DNA of 64,000 nt from PGYR01 sp048267165 (GCA_048267165.1 JBLWYD010000014.1:1-64000), one strand, 5' to 3'; counted from the first letter of the stretch, positions 26,828 to 35,806 are shown. The notes: generated by a model not told the origin, from the sequence alone. Translations and numbers: made by a program.

Positions 26828-27112
26828 ATGAACAAATCAGAACTAATTGACGCAGTTGCAAAATCAACTGACATGACAAAAGCTGCTGCAGAAAGAGCTA
26901 TCAATAGCACTATCGCAGAAATCTCTAAAGAGCTAAAAGGTGGCGGAGATGTACGTCTAATCGGTTTCGGAACTTTTTCAGTAGCTCAAAGAGCTGCTCG
27001 TAAAGGTGTAAACCTACAGACTGGTAAGCCAATGAAAATTGCAGCTAAAAAAGTTGCTAAATTCAAACCTGGTAAAGCACTTGCAGAATCTGTTAACGGT
27101 AAAAAGAAATAA
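26828..27112 (+). CDS. hup: HU family DNA-binding protein
   Basis: The 94-aa nucleoid protein begins NKSELIDAVAKSTDMTKAAAE, the HU dimerisation helices, and includes DVRLIGFGTFSVAQRAARKG leading into the DNA-binding arm. NLQTGKPMKIAAKKVAKFKPGK is the arm-to-C-terminus signature. A strong Shine-Dalgarno (AAGGAG) sits 9 bp before the ATG. Codon use is biased to frequent codons, consistent with high expression. A perfect intrinsic terminator follows. Confidence 0.95.
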   Translation: MNKSELIDAVAKSTDMTKAAAERAINSTIAEISKELKGGGDVRLIGFGTFSVAQRAARKGVNLQTGKPMKIAAKKVAKFKPGKALAESVNGKKK

Positions 27113-27137
27113 TCTTTTTTCTACAGAGCAAATAATA

Positions 27138-27164
27138 GCCGTTCATTTGAACGGCTTTTTTTTT
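27138..27164 (+). terminator. Intrinsic terminator of the HU gene
   Basis: A perfect 8-bp inverted repeat, GCCGTTCA (27138-27145) and TGAACGGC (27148-27155), is followed by nine T (27156-27164). It starts 26 bp after the HU stop codon. Confidence 0.93.
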
Positions 27165-27171
27165 ATATTTG
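27164..27171 (+). promoter_or_regulatory. Candidate -7 element TATATTTG for pyrB
   Basis: TATATTTG matches TAnnTTTG, follows the T-tract of the HU terminator and ends 22 bp before the pyrB TTG start. No good -33 TTG is present 20 bp upstream, since that stretch is the terminator stem. Confidence 0.4.
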
Positions 27172-27193
27172 ATTTTAAAGAATAGGTTGATTT

Positions 27194-28081
27194 TTGAAAG
27201 ATTTATTTTCAATTGAACAGCTCAATAAAAACGAAATAAATGAGATTCTTCAGATTGCTTCGAAATATGATTTGAAATATGTCTCTGATGAATTTAATCA
27301 TAAAAAACTCGTTTTAGCTTTTTTCGAAACTTCTACTAGAACTAAATTATCTTTTGAGATAGCAGCAATGAATTTAGGCATTCAAGTTATTGATTTCATG
27401 CCTGAACTGAGCAGTATTCAAAAAGGTGAATCATTAGTCGAAACCTTGCGTACTCTAGAGGCTATGGGTGTGGATCTTGCCGTGGTTAGGCATAGGGAAG
27501 AGGGTACTGCTAAAATGCTTTCCAATCAATTAGATATGTCTATACTTAATGCAGGAGATGGTGTAAATCAACATCCCAGTCAAGCATTGTTAGATGCATT
27601 TACATTAAAGGAAGTTTTCGGTGAACTAGAAGATTTTAAGATAACAATTTGTGGTGATATACTTCATAGTAGAGTAGCAAGGTCTAATATTGAGTTACTT
27701 TCAAAATTTGATGTAGATATATCCTTATGTGCACCAAAAAATTTATTAGGTGATACTTTTTCATCTCTAAATTATCATGAGACTATTGATGTAGCAGTAC
27801 AAAAATCTGATGTAGTTATGTGTCTAAGAATACAGAAAGAAAGAATGGAACAAACAGATGTTCCAAATACTAGTGAATATTTCGAGAAATATGGGTTTAA
27901 GAAAAAGCATTTTGAAATGAATAATGATATTCTTTTGATGCATCCTGGTCCAGTGAACTATGGAGTCGATATTGAAAATGGACTTCAAAATCACAATAGA
28001 TGTCTTATCAATAATCAAGTGAAAAATGGTGTACTTACTAGAATGGCAATTTTAAAGAAAATATTGAATGGCATTGGATAA
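27194..28081 (+). CDS. pyrB: Aspartate carbamoyltransferase catalytic subunit
   Basis: The 295-aa enzyme of pyrimidine synthesis joins carbamoyl phosphate to aspartate. Carbamoyl phosphate-binding FETSTRTKLSFE (STRT 47-50), the HPSQALLDAFTL motif and the aspartate-loop HPGPVNYGVDIE are all present. Length fits a trimeric, regulatory-subunit-free class. The start is TTG. Its last 14 bp overlap prmC. No pyrI, pyrC or pyrR lies next to it. Confidence 0.94.
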   Translation: MKDLFSIEQLNKNEINEILQIASKYDLKYVSDEFNHKKLVLAFFETSTRTKLSFEIAAMNLGIQVIDFMPELSSIQKGESLVETLRTLEAMGVDLAVVRHREEGTAKMLSNQLDMSILNAGDGVNQHPSQALLDAFTLKEVFGELEDFKITICGDILHSRVARSNIELLSKFDVDISLCAPKNLLGDTFSSLNYHETIDVAVQKSDVVMCLRIQKERMEQTDVPNTSEYFEKYGFKKKHFEMNNDILLMHPGPVNYGVDIENGLQNHNRCLINNQVKNGVLTRMAILKKILNGIG

Positions 28082-28922
28082 CAAAGTTTGGCGTATAATA
28101 GATATTATCAATTGGTCTAAGGATTATCTTGAGAAAAATAATATAGATTCTCCAAGATTAACAATAGAATTGATGCTTACTCATGTACTAGAAATTGAGA
28201 GAATAAAACTTTACACAGACTATGACAAACCACTTTCTGATAGTGAACTATCTACCATCAAGTCTATGATTCAGCAAAGAATAAAGAGATTTCCTCTGCA
28301 ATATATTCTAGGTCAGGTTGAGTTTATGGGTAGAAAGTTTATAGTTAATCAAAATGTGTTAATACCAAGACCTGAAACAGAAGAAATAGTTGCTAGAATA
28401 ATAAAGGAAAATGACAATAAGTCAGATTTTAAAATCCTAGATATAGGTACTGGTTCAGGATGTATAGCCATAAGTCTCGCAAAGGAATTTAATCACTCGA
28501 CAATTACAGCAATTGATAATTCAACATCAGCACTGAAAGTTGCAAAACAGAATTCTATAGACTTAGAAGTAGAGAATGTAAAGTTCGTTTATGCAGATAT
28601 ACTTACCACAGAACCTAAATTAAAATATGATATAATTGTATCAAATCCTCCTTATGTTTCAACAAGTGAAATGGATGAGATAGAGCCAGAATTGAGCTTT
28701 GAACCGAATTCTGCACTGACTGATAGTTCAGATGGATTGGAATTTTATCGAAGATTTGTAACTATTTTCAAGAATATACTGTCTATAGAGGGAGTATTTT
28801 ATTTAGAGTTGAATAGTTTTTTAGCTGAGGAGATTCAAGAGCTTTTTTCAAAGGAATATCGAGTAGAGTTGATTAATGACTTATTTGATAAACCACGCAT
28901 ACTAAAAGGAAGATTGAGTTAA
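28068..28922 (+). CDS. prmC: Peptide chain release factor N5-glutamine methyltransferase
   Basis: The 284-aa methyltransferase modifies the GGQ glutamine of release factors 1 and 2. It has the helical N-terminal domain (RFPLQYILGQVEFMG), the SAM-binding ILDIGTGSGCIAI (123-135) and the catalytic SNPPYVS (NPPY 193-196). It is translationally coupled to pyrB by a 14-bp overlap. Confidence 0.93.
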   Translation: MALDNKVWRIIDIINWSKDYLEKNNIDSPRLTIELMLTHVLEIERIKLYTDYDKPLSDSELSTIKSMIQQRIKRFPLQYILGQVEFMGRKFIVNQNVLIPRPETEEIVARIIKENDNKSDFKILDIGTGSGCIAISLAKEFNHSTITAIDNSTSALKVAKQNSIDLEVENVKFVYADILTTEPKLKYDIIVSNPPYVSTSEMDEIEPELSFEPNSALTDSSDGLEFYRRFVTIFKNILSIEGVFYLELNSFLAEEIQELFSKEYRVELINDLFDKPRILKGRLS

Positions 28923-29053
28923 TATTCTGTTAATTTACTTATTAACTTATCCACCTGATGGGATTTTCAGCAAATAAAATAGTTTTTTTCATAATAAATA
29001 AATAAATTGCGTAATGCTTAAGAAGTGTGTTTGCAAATAATTCTCATTCAATA

Positions 29054-29389
29054 ATGACTCAAATATTAGTAGAAAAAGAAGAAAATATTGTATTTCTTCG
29101 ATTAGGTGGGAGATTTATTGGGGGAGATGAGACAGATGCACTTAGATCAAAGTTATCTCAATTATCAACTAATAGTCTGATAATTGACTTAAGTAATGTT
29201 ACATTTATGAACTCGACTGCTTTGGGTATATTAATTTCAGCACAGTCGGATTTTATAACAAAAAGTAACAAAATAGTGTTAGTTAATGCATCTGATTCTG
29301 TCAGAGATTTATTGAATCTAACACAATTAAACTTAGTTTTTAAAGTACTTAGTACTTATGAAGAAGCAAAAAATATTATTAATAATTAA
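29054..29389 (+). CDS. STAS domain protein (anti-sigma factor antagonist-like)
   Basis: From the ATG chosen here the protein is 111 aa and consists of one STAS domain. LIIDLSNVTFMNSTALGILIS contains the serine (MNSTALG) that is phosphorylated in SpoIIAA-like antagonists. A longer frame from a GTG at 29027 is possible but adds only a nine-residue polar leader. No RsbW-like kinase is visible in the window. It lies 20 bp before the ExbB-like gene, so it may be part of the Ton-module transcript. Confidence 0.82.
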   Translation: MTQILVEKEENIVFLRLGGRFIGGDETDALRSKLSQLSTNSLIIDLSNVTFMNSTALGILISAQSDFITKSNKIVLVNASDSVRDLLNLTQLNLVFKVLSTYEEAKNIINN

Positions 29390-29409
29390 TCAAATTTAGT
29401 AGGAGTATT

Positions 29410-30192
29410 ATGAAGAACTTGTTCAATATCATAGTAATTGTTCTTGCACTAGTAGTCTCATTTGCGTTTTATTACGGTGTAATGGGTGATCCAAGTGGTT
29501 TTAACGATCCGGCAACAAAACATGAGCCAATAGCTGGTAATATAATGGCAACAATATATACTGGTGGTCCACTAGTAGCACTATTGATGTCTTTTATTTT
29601 AATTGGTATTACATTTAGTATCGAAAGATTCCTTTCTATTACTAAAGCGCAAGGAAAAAATGATCCTGAAAAATTCGTAAAAGAATTATCTGGTTTACTT
29701 TCTCAAGGTAATCTTGATGGTGCTGTTGCTTTATGCGATACACAAAGAGGAAGTATTGGTAATGTAATGAGAGCAGGTATTGAAAGATTCAAAGAAGTAC
29801 AAAATGATCCTGAATACTCAGCACCAGCTAAGATTTCTGAAGTTCAAAGAGCAATTGATGAACAAATGAATTTGGAAACTCCTTTGCTTGAGAAAAACCT
29901 AGTTATATTATCTACAGTAGCTTCTATCTCAACGATGGTTGGTCTATTAGGTACTACACTTGGTATGATTAGAGCATTCCAAGCTCTTGCAGAAAGTGGA
30001 ACTGTCTCAGCTACTCAATTATCTATTGGTATCTCTGAGGCACTTTACAATACTGCTGGTGGTTTACTAGGTGCGATTGTTGCAATCGTAGCTTATAACT
30101 TCTTTACTACAAAAGTAGATAATTTCGTGTATGTAATTGATGAAGGTATCCTTAGTGTAACTGAAATCTTTACAAGTATGGTCAGAAAATAA
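29410..30192 (+). CDS. exbB: MotA/TolQ/ExbB proton channel family protein
   Basis: The 260-aa inner-membrane protein has an N-terminal helix, then GGPLVALLMSFILIGITFSIERFLSI, a cytoplasmic helical loop, and the paired C-terminal helices (VASISTMVGLLGTTLGMIRAF; GISEALYNTAGGLLGAIVAI). These line the proton channel in ExbB/TolQ. It should energise outer-membrane transport together with the ExbD and TonB proteins downstream. A TAGGAG Shine-Dalgarno precedes the ATG. Confidence 0.92.
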   Translation: MKNLFNIIVIVLALVVSFAFYYGVMGDPSGFNDPATKHEPIAGNIMATIYTGGPLVALLMSFILIGITFSIERFLSITKAQGKNDPEKFVKELSGLLSQGNLDGAVALCDTQRGSIGNVMRAGIERFKEVQNDPEYSAPAKISEVQRAIDEQMNLETPLLEKNLVILSTVASISTMVGLLGTTLGMIRAFQALAESGTVSATQLSIGISEALYNTAGGLLGAIVAIVAYNFFTTKVDNFVYVIDEGILSVTEIFTSMVRK

Positions 30193-30212
30193 ACCTTTAA
30201 AGGGGAATTAAT

Positions 30213-30722
30213 ATGCCAAAAGTTAAAAAGAAAAGAGTCGGTTTTGTGATTGATATGACACCATTGGTGGATATCACTTTCCTATTACTTACATTCTTTA
30301 TGTTTACAGCTAAGTTCAAATCTGAAGCTGAAGCTGAGCAAAAGTTCTTTATTGAAAGACCTTTAGCATCTGCAGATACTTCAAAGCTCCCTGAGCAAGA
30401 TTTAGCAATTGTAAAGATAGCATTTCCTGATTCGACTAAACAAGACACTTCATATTTTTATGAAATGACTAACGAAGCCGATTGGGTATCTGTAAAATCT
30501 GGGATAGAAGGATTGTCACCTGAACAAATGCAAGGTGCACAATTACAAGTCTCAATTGAGACTCTTGAAGCATTGATAAAGCGTACTTATATAGTGAACC
30601 CTGAGACTTCTATGGCAATTGATGCTGATAAGAGTATTAGGTTCAAATGGGTATCTGATGCTATGGAAGTGTTAAGTACAAATAGGTTTACAAAGTTTAA
30701 TTACGTAACTAAGAAAAGATAA
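30213..30722 (+). CDS. exbD: ExbD/TolR family protein 1
   Basis: The 169-aa protein has a basic start, one membrane helix with the proton-carrying aspartate (DMTPLVDITFLLLTFF) and a periplasmic domain of about 120 residues. It is one of two tandem ExbD paralogues with nearly the same membrane segment but different periplasmic parts. The periplasmic domain here is longer than usual and ends RFTKFNYVTKKR. It follows exbB by 20 bp with a GGGG-containing ribosome site. Confidence 0.9.
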   Translation: MPKVKKKRVGFVIDMTPLVDITFLLLTFFMFTAKFKSEAEAEQKFFIERPLASADTSKLPEQDLAIVKIAFPDSTKQDTSYFYEMTNEADWVSVKSGIEGLSPEQMQGAQLQVSIETLEALIKRTYIVNPETSMAIDADKSIRFKWVSDAMEVLSTNRFTKFNYVTKKR

Positions 30723-30762
30723 AAGAATTTAGTATTTATACTAAACCTTAAGGAGTAATATT

Positions 30763-31344
30763 ATGGCTGGTGGTGGTTCTTTAGGCGGCGGAGGTCGCTC
30801 AAAAAGAGGAAAATCGTCCAAAAGGAAAGCTAAGAAAAGAGTCGGTTTCGTATTAGATATGACACCTTTGGTGGATATCACGTTCCTTCTTCTTACATTC
30901 TTTATGTTTACGACTACTATGGCAACTCCTCAGGTAATGGAAATGAAAGTTCCACCTGAGATTGATGTTCCAGTAGAAGTAAAAGAATCTCAATTACTAA
31001 GTATCCTTGTTGATGAAGATGGAGATTTATTCTATTTCAGAGGACAAGGTGAAGCTGAAGAATTGAAGATGAAGGATTTAAGAAACTTAGCAATTAAAGA
31101 GAATTTGAATCAAATTAATGATTTAATTATAGTATTGAAAGTATCTGATAACGTTGGATATGGTATTGTAGTTGAAGCTTTAGATGAGCTAAACCTAGCT
31201 GAAGCTGGTATAGTTGATGAGATGAGAGTAAAACGTAATCAAACTGATTTCAAAAGAAGCAGAAAGTTTACAATTGCCGATCTAACTGAAGATGATTTGG
31301 TAAAGATTGCAGTATTTAAGCCGCAATCTGGGGGTAGTCAATAA
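30763..31344 (+). CDS. exbD: ExbD/TolR family protein 2
   Basis: The 193-aa second ExbD begins with an unusual glycine/serine/lysine-rich leader (AGGGSLGGGGRSKRGKSSKR), then the same membrane helix with its aspartate (DMTPLVDITFLLLTFF). The periplasmic domain ends in a hydrophilic tail of about 35 residues. An AAGGAG Shine-Dalgarno is present. Its stop overlaps the tonB start by 1 bp, so this copy may be the one coupled to TonB synthesis. Confidence 0.9.
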   Translation: MAGGGSLGGGGRSKRGKSSKRKAKKRVGFVLDMTPLVDITFLLLTFFMFTTTMATPQVMEMKVPPEIDVPVEVKESQLLSILVDEDGDLFYFRGQGEAEELKMKDLRNLAIKENLNQINDLIIVLKVSDNVGYGIVVEALDELNLAEAGIVDEMRVKRNQTDFKRSRKFTIADLTEDDLVKIAVFKPQSGGSQ

Positions 31345-32117
31345 TGTCTGTAAAAGTAGTTCCAATCCCTCAACGTAACGAATACGGTGCGTTAGAGCTA
31401 AAAACATACATTAATAAATCTACAGTTCGTGGGTTTATAGTAACTGCATCACTACTATTGTTATTCTTGGTTTATCATTTGATAAGTGGTTCAATAGCAA
31501 GTAATGTAACAGCACCGCCTTTGGCACCTATTGCAAAATTAGATTTAATTAGTCTAGATGCACCTGCTGAAGAAGTAGAAGCTCCACCTCCACCAGCACC
31601 TGAACAAATTGTTGCTGGGCCTGCTGCAAGAGCTGGTACTCCAACTCCAATTCCAGATGCAGAAATTGCACCAGATTTGCAAGATTTTGCTGACATGGAT
31701 GTTCTAGATAGAGCATCTGCAGCTGGTGGCGATGGTATAGATATGGGTAACTTTGCCAATAATATTGATTGGGAAGGCGATGGTGTAAAAGTAGAAACTA
31801 GAGAAGCTGAACCAGATCCTGATGAATTTGTTCCAGTTGAGAAACAACCAGGTATGGATATAGCTGAACTTCAAAAATTGGTAGAATATCCAAAGTTAGC
31901 AAAAGAAGCTGGTGTAGAAGGTAGAGTAATCGTTAAAGCATTAATAGATGCAAATGGAAAAGTAAGAAAGACATTAGTAGAATATACTGATAACTCATTA
32001 TTGAACCAAGCTGCGATAGATGCTATTAAGAATTATAAGAACTTTACACCTGCTATTCAGAATAATAAACCAGTTATGGTTTGGATTTCTATACCATTAA
32101 GATTTAAACTTAGATAA
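31344..32117 (+). CDS. tonB: TonB-like energy transducer with proline-rich spacer
   Basis: The 257-aa protein has an N-terminal cytoplasmic motif (NEYGALELKTYINKSTVRG), one membrane helix (FIVTASLLLLFLVYHLI), and a proline/alanine-rich periplasmic spacer (EEVEAPPPPAPEQIVAGPAA). The C-terminal TonB domain of about 175-257 includes YPKLAKEAGVEGRVIVKALI. It would couple ExbBD proton flow to outer-membrane receptors. A strong terminator follows directly. Confidence 0.9.
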   Translation: MSVKVVPIPQRNEYGALELKTYINKSTVRGFIVTASLLLLFLVYHLISGSIASNVTAPPLAPIAKLDLISLDAPAEEVEAPPPPAPEQIVAGPAARAGTPTPIPDAEIAPDLQDFADMDVLDRASAAGGDGIDMGNFANNIDWEGDGVKVETREAEPDPDEFVPVEKQPGMDIAELQKLVEYPKLAKEAGVEGRVIVKALIDANGKVRKTLVEYTDNSLLNQAAIDAIKNYKNFTPAIQNNKPVMVWISIPLRFKLR

Positions 32118-32147
32118 AAGTTCTACATTAGTGTAACTTTATTGATG

Positions 32148-32180
32148 AAAAATGCCTCTATATACTACAGAGGCATTTTT
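32148..32180 (+). terminator. Strong intrinsic terminator or attenuator between the two tonB genes
   Basis: A 12-bp perfect stem, AAAAATGCCTCT (32148-32159) and AGAGGCATTTTT (32169-32180), surrounds a 9-base loop; the descending arm supplies the T-tract. It lies 30 bp after the first tonB stop and 25 bp before the second tonB ATG. Confidence 0.9.
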
Positions 32181-32205
32181 AAATTTATATAAAGAGGTAC
32201 ACAAA

Positions 32206-32988
32206 ATGAAAAAGTTAAATAATCACCCTTATGGGGCGCTAGAGTTAAAAGGTCAGATAAAAAACTCTACATTGAAAGGATTTGTCCTTAGCTTGATGTT
32301 CTTTATAGTAATTGGATTTGTTGGTTCATCTTTACAATCTTTTATAAAAGATGAAATACCACCCATATTAATAGATATTGAAACTACTGTAGTAACTAAT
32401 TACAGTATTGAAAATAATATTGAACAAGCTACTAGTGGTGAAGGTGCTAAAGCCGAAAAATCAGTTAGAAATGATATTGGTTTGAATCAGAAGTTTACTG
32501 AAGAGATAGATCTACCAGTAATTAAAACCTCTATATTAGATGTTGGAATTAATCCAGATGAGATATTGAAAAATATTGGTAATGCTTTAGGAATCAATGG
32601 GAGTTCTGGTGTAGGAAACGGAAACCTAACAGTTGAAACTAATAATACTAACAACATTAAATCGGATTTACCTTCAGACATTACTAAAGAATTTGTTCAT
32701 CAAGATTTACAAAAATTTCCAAGTATGGATTATGATAAAATAAAGAGTTTTGTTCATTATCCTCAACAAGCGAAAGTATTAAATTTAAGTGGTGTTGTTC
32801 ACATTGCAGCATTGATTGATAAATCTGGAAAACTTACAAAGAGTTATATTTATAGTTCTACTAATTCGTTATTTGATGAAGAAGCATTGCAAGCGGTAAG
32901 AAATTATAATGATTTTTCACCAGCTGTTCACAATGAAAGAACAGTAGATTGTTGGATAATTATCCCAATTAAATTCAAATTAAAATGA
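32206..32988 (+). CDS. Second TonB-like protein, without proline-rich spacer
   Basis: From this ATG the protein is 260 aa; an in-frame start at 32152 would lie inside the terminator hairpin and is rejected. The N-terminus repeats the first TonB motif (HPYGALELKGQIKNSTLKG), followed by one membrane helix. The spacer is Asn/Gly/Ser/Thr-rich instead of proline-rich (GINGSSGVGNGNLTVETNNT), and a TonB C-terminal domain (YPQQAKVLNLSGVVHIAALI) closes the protein. It is probably a duplicate of the upstream tonB with a different reach or partner. Confidence 0.82.
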   Translation: MKKLNNHPYGALELKGQIKNSTLKGFVLSLMFFIVIGFVGSSLQSFIKDEIPPILIDIETTVVTNYSIENNIEQATSGEGAKAEKSVRNDIGLNQKFTEEIDLPVIKTSILDVGINPDEILKNIGNALGINGSSGVGNGNLTVETNNTNNIKSDLPSDITKEFVHQDLQKFPSMDYDKIKSFVHYPQQAKVLNLSGVVHIAALIDKSGKLTKSYIYSSTNSLFDEEALQAVRNYNDFSPAVHNERTVDCWIIIPIKFKLK

Positions 32989-33191
32989 TAAATGACGTAA
33001 TAAATTACGGTATCCGAATACTAATTATCCTTTTAGGATTATTATTTGTTAGTGGATATATTATGCCTGAAGACTCTGATCCTACTATGATGAGAGTCTT
33101 TGGTGCTGTCTTTGTACTTTTTGGTTTTTACAGATTAGCATTATACAGAGCAAATAAAAAACGATATAAATCGAAGAATGATGAAAATTAG
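32985..33191 (+). CDS. Small membrane protein, two helices
   Basis: The 68-aa protein has two membrane segments (GIRILIILLGLLFVSGYIM and MMRVFGAVFVLFGFYRLAL) joined by a short acidic turn, and ends in a basic tail (RANKKRYKSKND). I do not recognise a family. It overlaps the second tonB gene by 4 bp and the PstS-like gene by 14 bp, so it is very likely translated and belongs to the Ton module. Confidence 0.75.
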   Translation: MINDVINYGIRILIILLGLLFVSGYIMPEDSDPTMMRVFGAVFVLFGFYRLALYRANKKRYKSKNDEN

Positions 33192-34098
33192 AATATTACT
33201 ACTAACAATTGCTATTGTATTAGCAAGTTGTGATAATAAGTATGAAGCAAAAGACCCCAATGATGTAGAAACACTCAATTCAGGTAAATTGACCGTCTAT
33301 TGTGATGAACTGATTCAACCAGTTTTAGATTCTGCATTTATATTATATACTCATGAATATAACAAAGTTGAATTAAAAGTTGAGTATGCTAATTCAAGAA
33401 ATGTAATGTCTCAACTTCTGTCGAAGGAAGCAAGAGTTGTTGTCAATGCACGTGACTATTTATCAGATGAAGACTCACTGATGACGGCATACAAATTGGA
33501 AAAGCATAATAGATTTGTGATTGCTTATGATGCTTTGGTATTTTTTACTCATAAAGATTTTCCCTCCGACACTCTTAATGCAAATCAAATAAAAAATGCA
33601 ATTGTAAAAGGTGATGATTTAAGTAAATCTACAAATGGACTAAATTTTGAGCCAACTTATGCTATTCTTGATCAGTATTCTTCATTGTATGCAAACTTTA
33701 ATTCTATGATTGTTAAAGACAATCCACTCAAACGAAAAGTAGAATTATTTGATAATATTAATGATTTGAAGAAACAAGTTGCCTCCAATAGTAGTATTAT
33801 AGGCATAGCGTTTCTTTCACAAATCGTAAAAGATAAAAATTTCAAGATGATAAGGTTAGGTTTTGATAGTGATTCACTTAATAAATATATTACACCAAAA
33901 CCAGTTCATCAGGGATATTTAGTACAGGACTTATATCCTTTTAAAGTTCCATATTATGCTTATCTTTTAGAGGATAGACAAAATTTACCGTTTTGGTTTG
34001 GAACTTATTTAGCAAAACAAGAAAAAGTACAAAAATTATTTTTAGATAAAGGTATAGTTCCTGCATTTGCAAGAATAAAACTTAAATATGAGGAGTAA
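33178..34098 (+). CDS. PstS-like periplasmic substrate-binding lipoprotein
   Basis: The 306-aa lipoprotein has signal ILLLTIAIVLASC with the lipobox Cys, then a PBP-like fold: GKLTVYCDELIQPVLDSAF near the start, a DALVFFTHKDFPSDTLNAN hinge and a PFWFGTYLAKQEKVQKLFLD closing helix, as in PstS phosphate-binding proteins. No pstCAB genes are near; the setting next to ExbB/ExbD/TonB and a TPR protein suggests a role with the Ton complex rather than ABC import. The ligand is not readable. Confidence 0.8.
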   Translation: MMKIRILLLTIAIVLASCDNKYEAKDPNDVETLNSGKLTVYCDELIQPVLDSAFILYTHEYNKVELKVEYANSRNVMSQLLSKEARVVVNARDYLSDEDSLMTAYKLEKHNRFVIAYDALVFFTHKDFPSDTLNANQIKNAIVKGDDLSKSTNGLNFEPTYAILDQYSSLYANFNSMIVKDNPLKRKVELFDNINDLKKQVASNSSIIGIAFLSQIVKDKNFKMIRLGFDSDSLNKYITPKPVHQGYLVQDLYPFKVPYYAYLLEDRQNLPFWFGTYLAKQEKVQKLFLDKGIVPAFARIKLKYEE

Positions 34099-34099
34099 G

Positions 34100-35806
34100 A
34101 TGAGTTTTTATAGAATAATAGCAATTATATTTTTAACAATTTCATTCAATCTATATTCGCAATCAGTAGATGAATTGCAAGCTTTAATTAATAAGGGTAA
34201 ATACCCTGAAGCAGAATTATTAGCAAAAAATATTAATAATAATTCTGATAATCAGAAATTATTAATACTGAAAGGTGATATATACTTTGAACTAGAAAAC
34301 TTTGAAGAAGCAAAAAAAGCTTATGAAAAGGCTTATGATATAGATGATAATGAAACTGCAATTGTAAAATATGGTAGAATTTTATCTGTAACTAAGGATT
34401 ACGTTAAAGCAGAAAAGCTATTAAAAAATGGTATTGATGATTTAGAGAAAAGTATTCCAATTAGATTAGAACACGCTAGTAATTATATTAGAGCTGGTAA
34501 ACTCACTGATGCTGAAGTTCAGATAAAACGTGCACGTGATATCAATGAGAATGATCCTCGTATCTATATCACAGAAGGGGATATGTACTTTGATCAAAGA
34601 GTATATGAGCTATCTAAGAAATCTTATGAAAAAGCATTAGCTTTAGACGATAATCAAAAAGAAGCACGTTCTAAATTGGCAACTTCTTACTATTGGTTAG
34701 CTAATAGAGAAGCAGATCAAGATTTGTCAAATGAGTTATTTACTATGTCTTTAAAAGAATGGGATAGAGTAACAAAACAAGACACTATGGACGCAAGTGC
34801 ATTCTTTAATAAAGGGAAAATTCTTTTTTTCGCTAAGCAGTACAAAGATGCTGTACCAGCACTATTCAGATATTACGAGTTAAGACCAGAAGGTAACTTA
34901 GGTAGATGGTATTTAGGTCAATCATTATATGAGCTAGGTCTGTGTGATTCTGCTGCTCCTCAGCTGAAGTACGTGTCTGAGAATATAGATTCAGTTAAGT
35001 TTAAAGCTAATTTGTTAATGGCGCGTTGCTATTATGATAATAAAGATTATCCTAATTCTAAAGCTGCTTATAAATCTATTCTGGCAATGGATAAAGATAA
35101 TCCTGAAATAGAAGAAGCTGATATCAGAAGATATGGTACTGCGGAACTATTCACAGGTGATACTACTGCAGCTTTAACTATATACAAAGACTTGGTTAAC
35201 AAAAACCCCGATGCATCTTGTAATCTGATGAATATGGTTGGACGATTAATGTTTTCAGCAAAAAAATATGATGAAGCATTATTCTTCTTTGATAAGAGAT
35301 TAAATACTGCTGCATGTAATGATAGCACAGATTCTAAAATTATATACTATAAAGGTCTATCTTACTTATTCATGGATCAGAGAGATACTGCTATAGTTTA
35401 CTTAGAAAAATCGGCAGGAATGGACAGTACTGATGCTGGTGCTAATGTTTATTTGGGAGATGCTTATGCTGGTAAAGAAGATGATAAAAAGGCAATTGAG
35501 AATTTTGAAAAGGCAATTGATATATCGAAAGCTTATCCTGAGATAAATAAGAATAACATTAGATCAGCTTATGGAAAACTTTCTGGACTTTATTATAAGG
35601 CAAAAGAGTGGAAAAAATTATTAAATGTTGCTGTTAGTTGGTCAGAAGAACAACCTGAAATAGAATATGGATATCTATATGCAGCAATAGCTTATCAAGG
35701 TATGGGTGATGTAAAAAATGCTTGTCTTTGGTACAAAAAAGTGTTGAAAGTTAATCCTGACAATAAGGCAGCTGCACAAAATAGATCAGCTTTAGGTTGT
35801 GATTAA
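34100..35806 (+). CDS. Tetratricopeptide repeat protein, exported
   Basis: From the ATG with an AGGAG site 4 bp upstream the protein is 568 aa; an ATG four codons earlier (34088) is also in frame. It has a signal sequence (IIAIIFLTISFNLYSQ) and then TPR repeats along its whole length, e.g. YFELENFEEAKKAYEKAYDI and YELSKKSYEKALALDDNQ, and again near the C-terminus. It is probably a periplasmic scaffold. It closes the ExbB-ExbD-ExbD-TonB-TonB-PBP run; no terminator hairpin is visible after it. Confidence 0.87.
   Translation: MSFYRIIAIIFLTISFNLYSQSVDELQALINKGKYPEAELLAKNINNNSDNQKLLILKGDIYFELENFEEAKKAYEKAYDIDDNETAIVKYGRILSVTKDYVKAEKLLKNGIDDLEKSIPIRLEHASNYIRAGKLTDAEVQIKRARDINENDPRIYITEGDMYFDQRVYELSKKSYEKALALDDNQKEARSKLATSYYWLANREADQDLSNELFTMSLKEWDRVTKQDTMDASAFFNKGKILFFAKQYKDAVPALFRYYELRPEGNLGRWYLGQSLYELGLCDSAAPQLKYVSENIDSVKFKANLLMARCYYDNKDYPNSKAAYKSILAMDKDNPEIEEADIRRYGTAELFTGDTTAALTIYKDLVNKNPDASCNLMNMVGRLMFSAKKYDEALFFFDKRLNTAACNDSTDSKIIYYKGLSYLFMDQRDTAIVYLEKSAGMDSTDAGANVYLGDAYAGKEDDKKAIENFEKAIDISKAYPEINKNNIRSAYGKLSGLYYKAKEWKKLLNVAVSWSEEQPEIEYGYLYAAIAYQGMGDVKNACLWYKKVLKVNPDNKAAAQNRSALGCD

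Noticed and set aside
32152..32205. Upstream in-frame start for the second TonB
   Set aside because: It would begin inside a 12-bp terminator stem and adds no signal; the ATG at 32206 aligns with the start motif of the first TonB.
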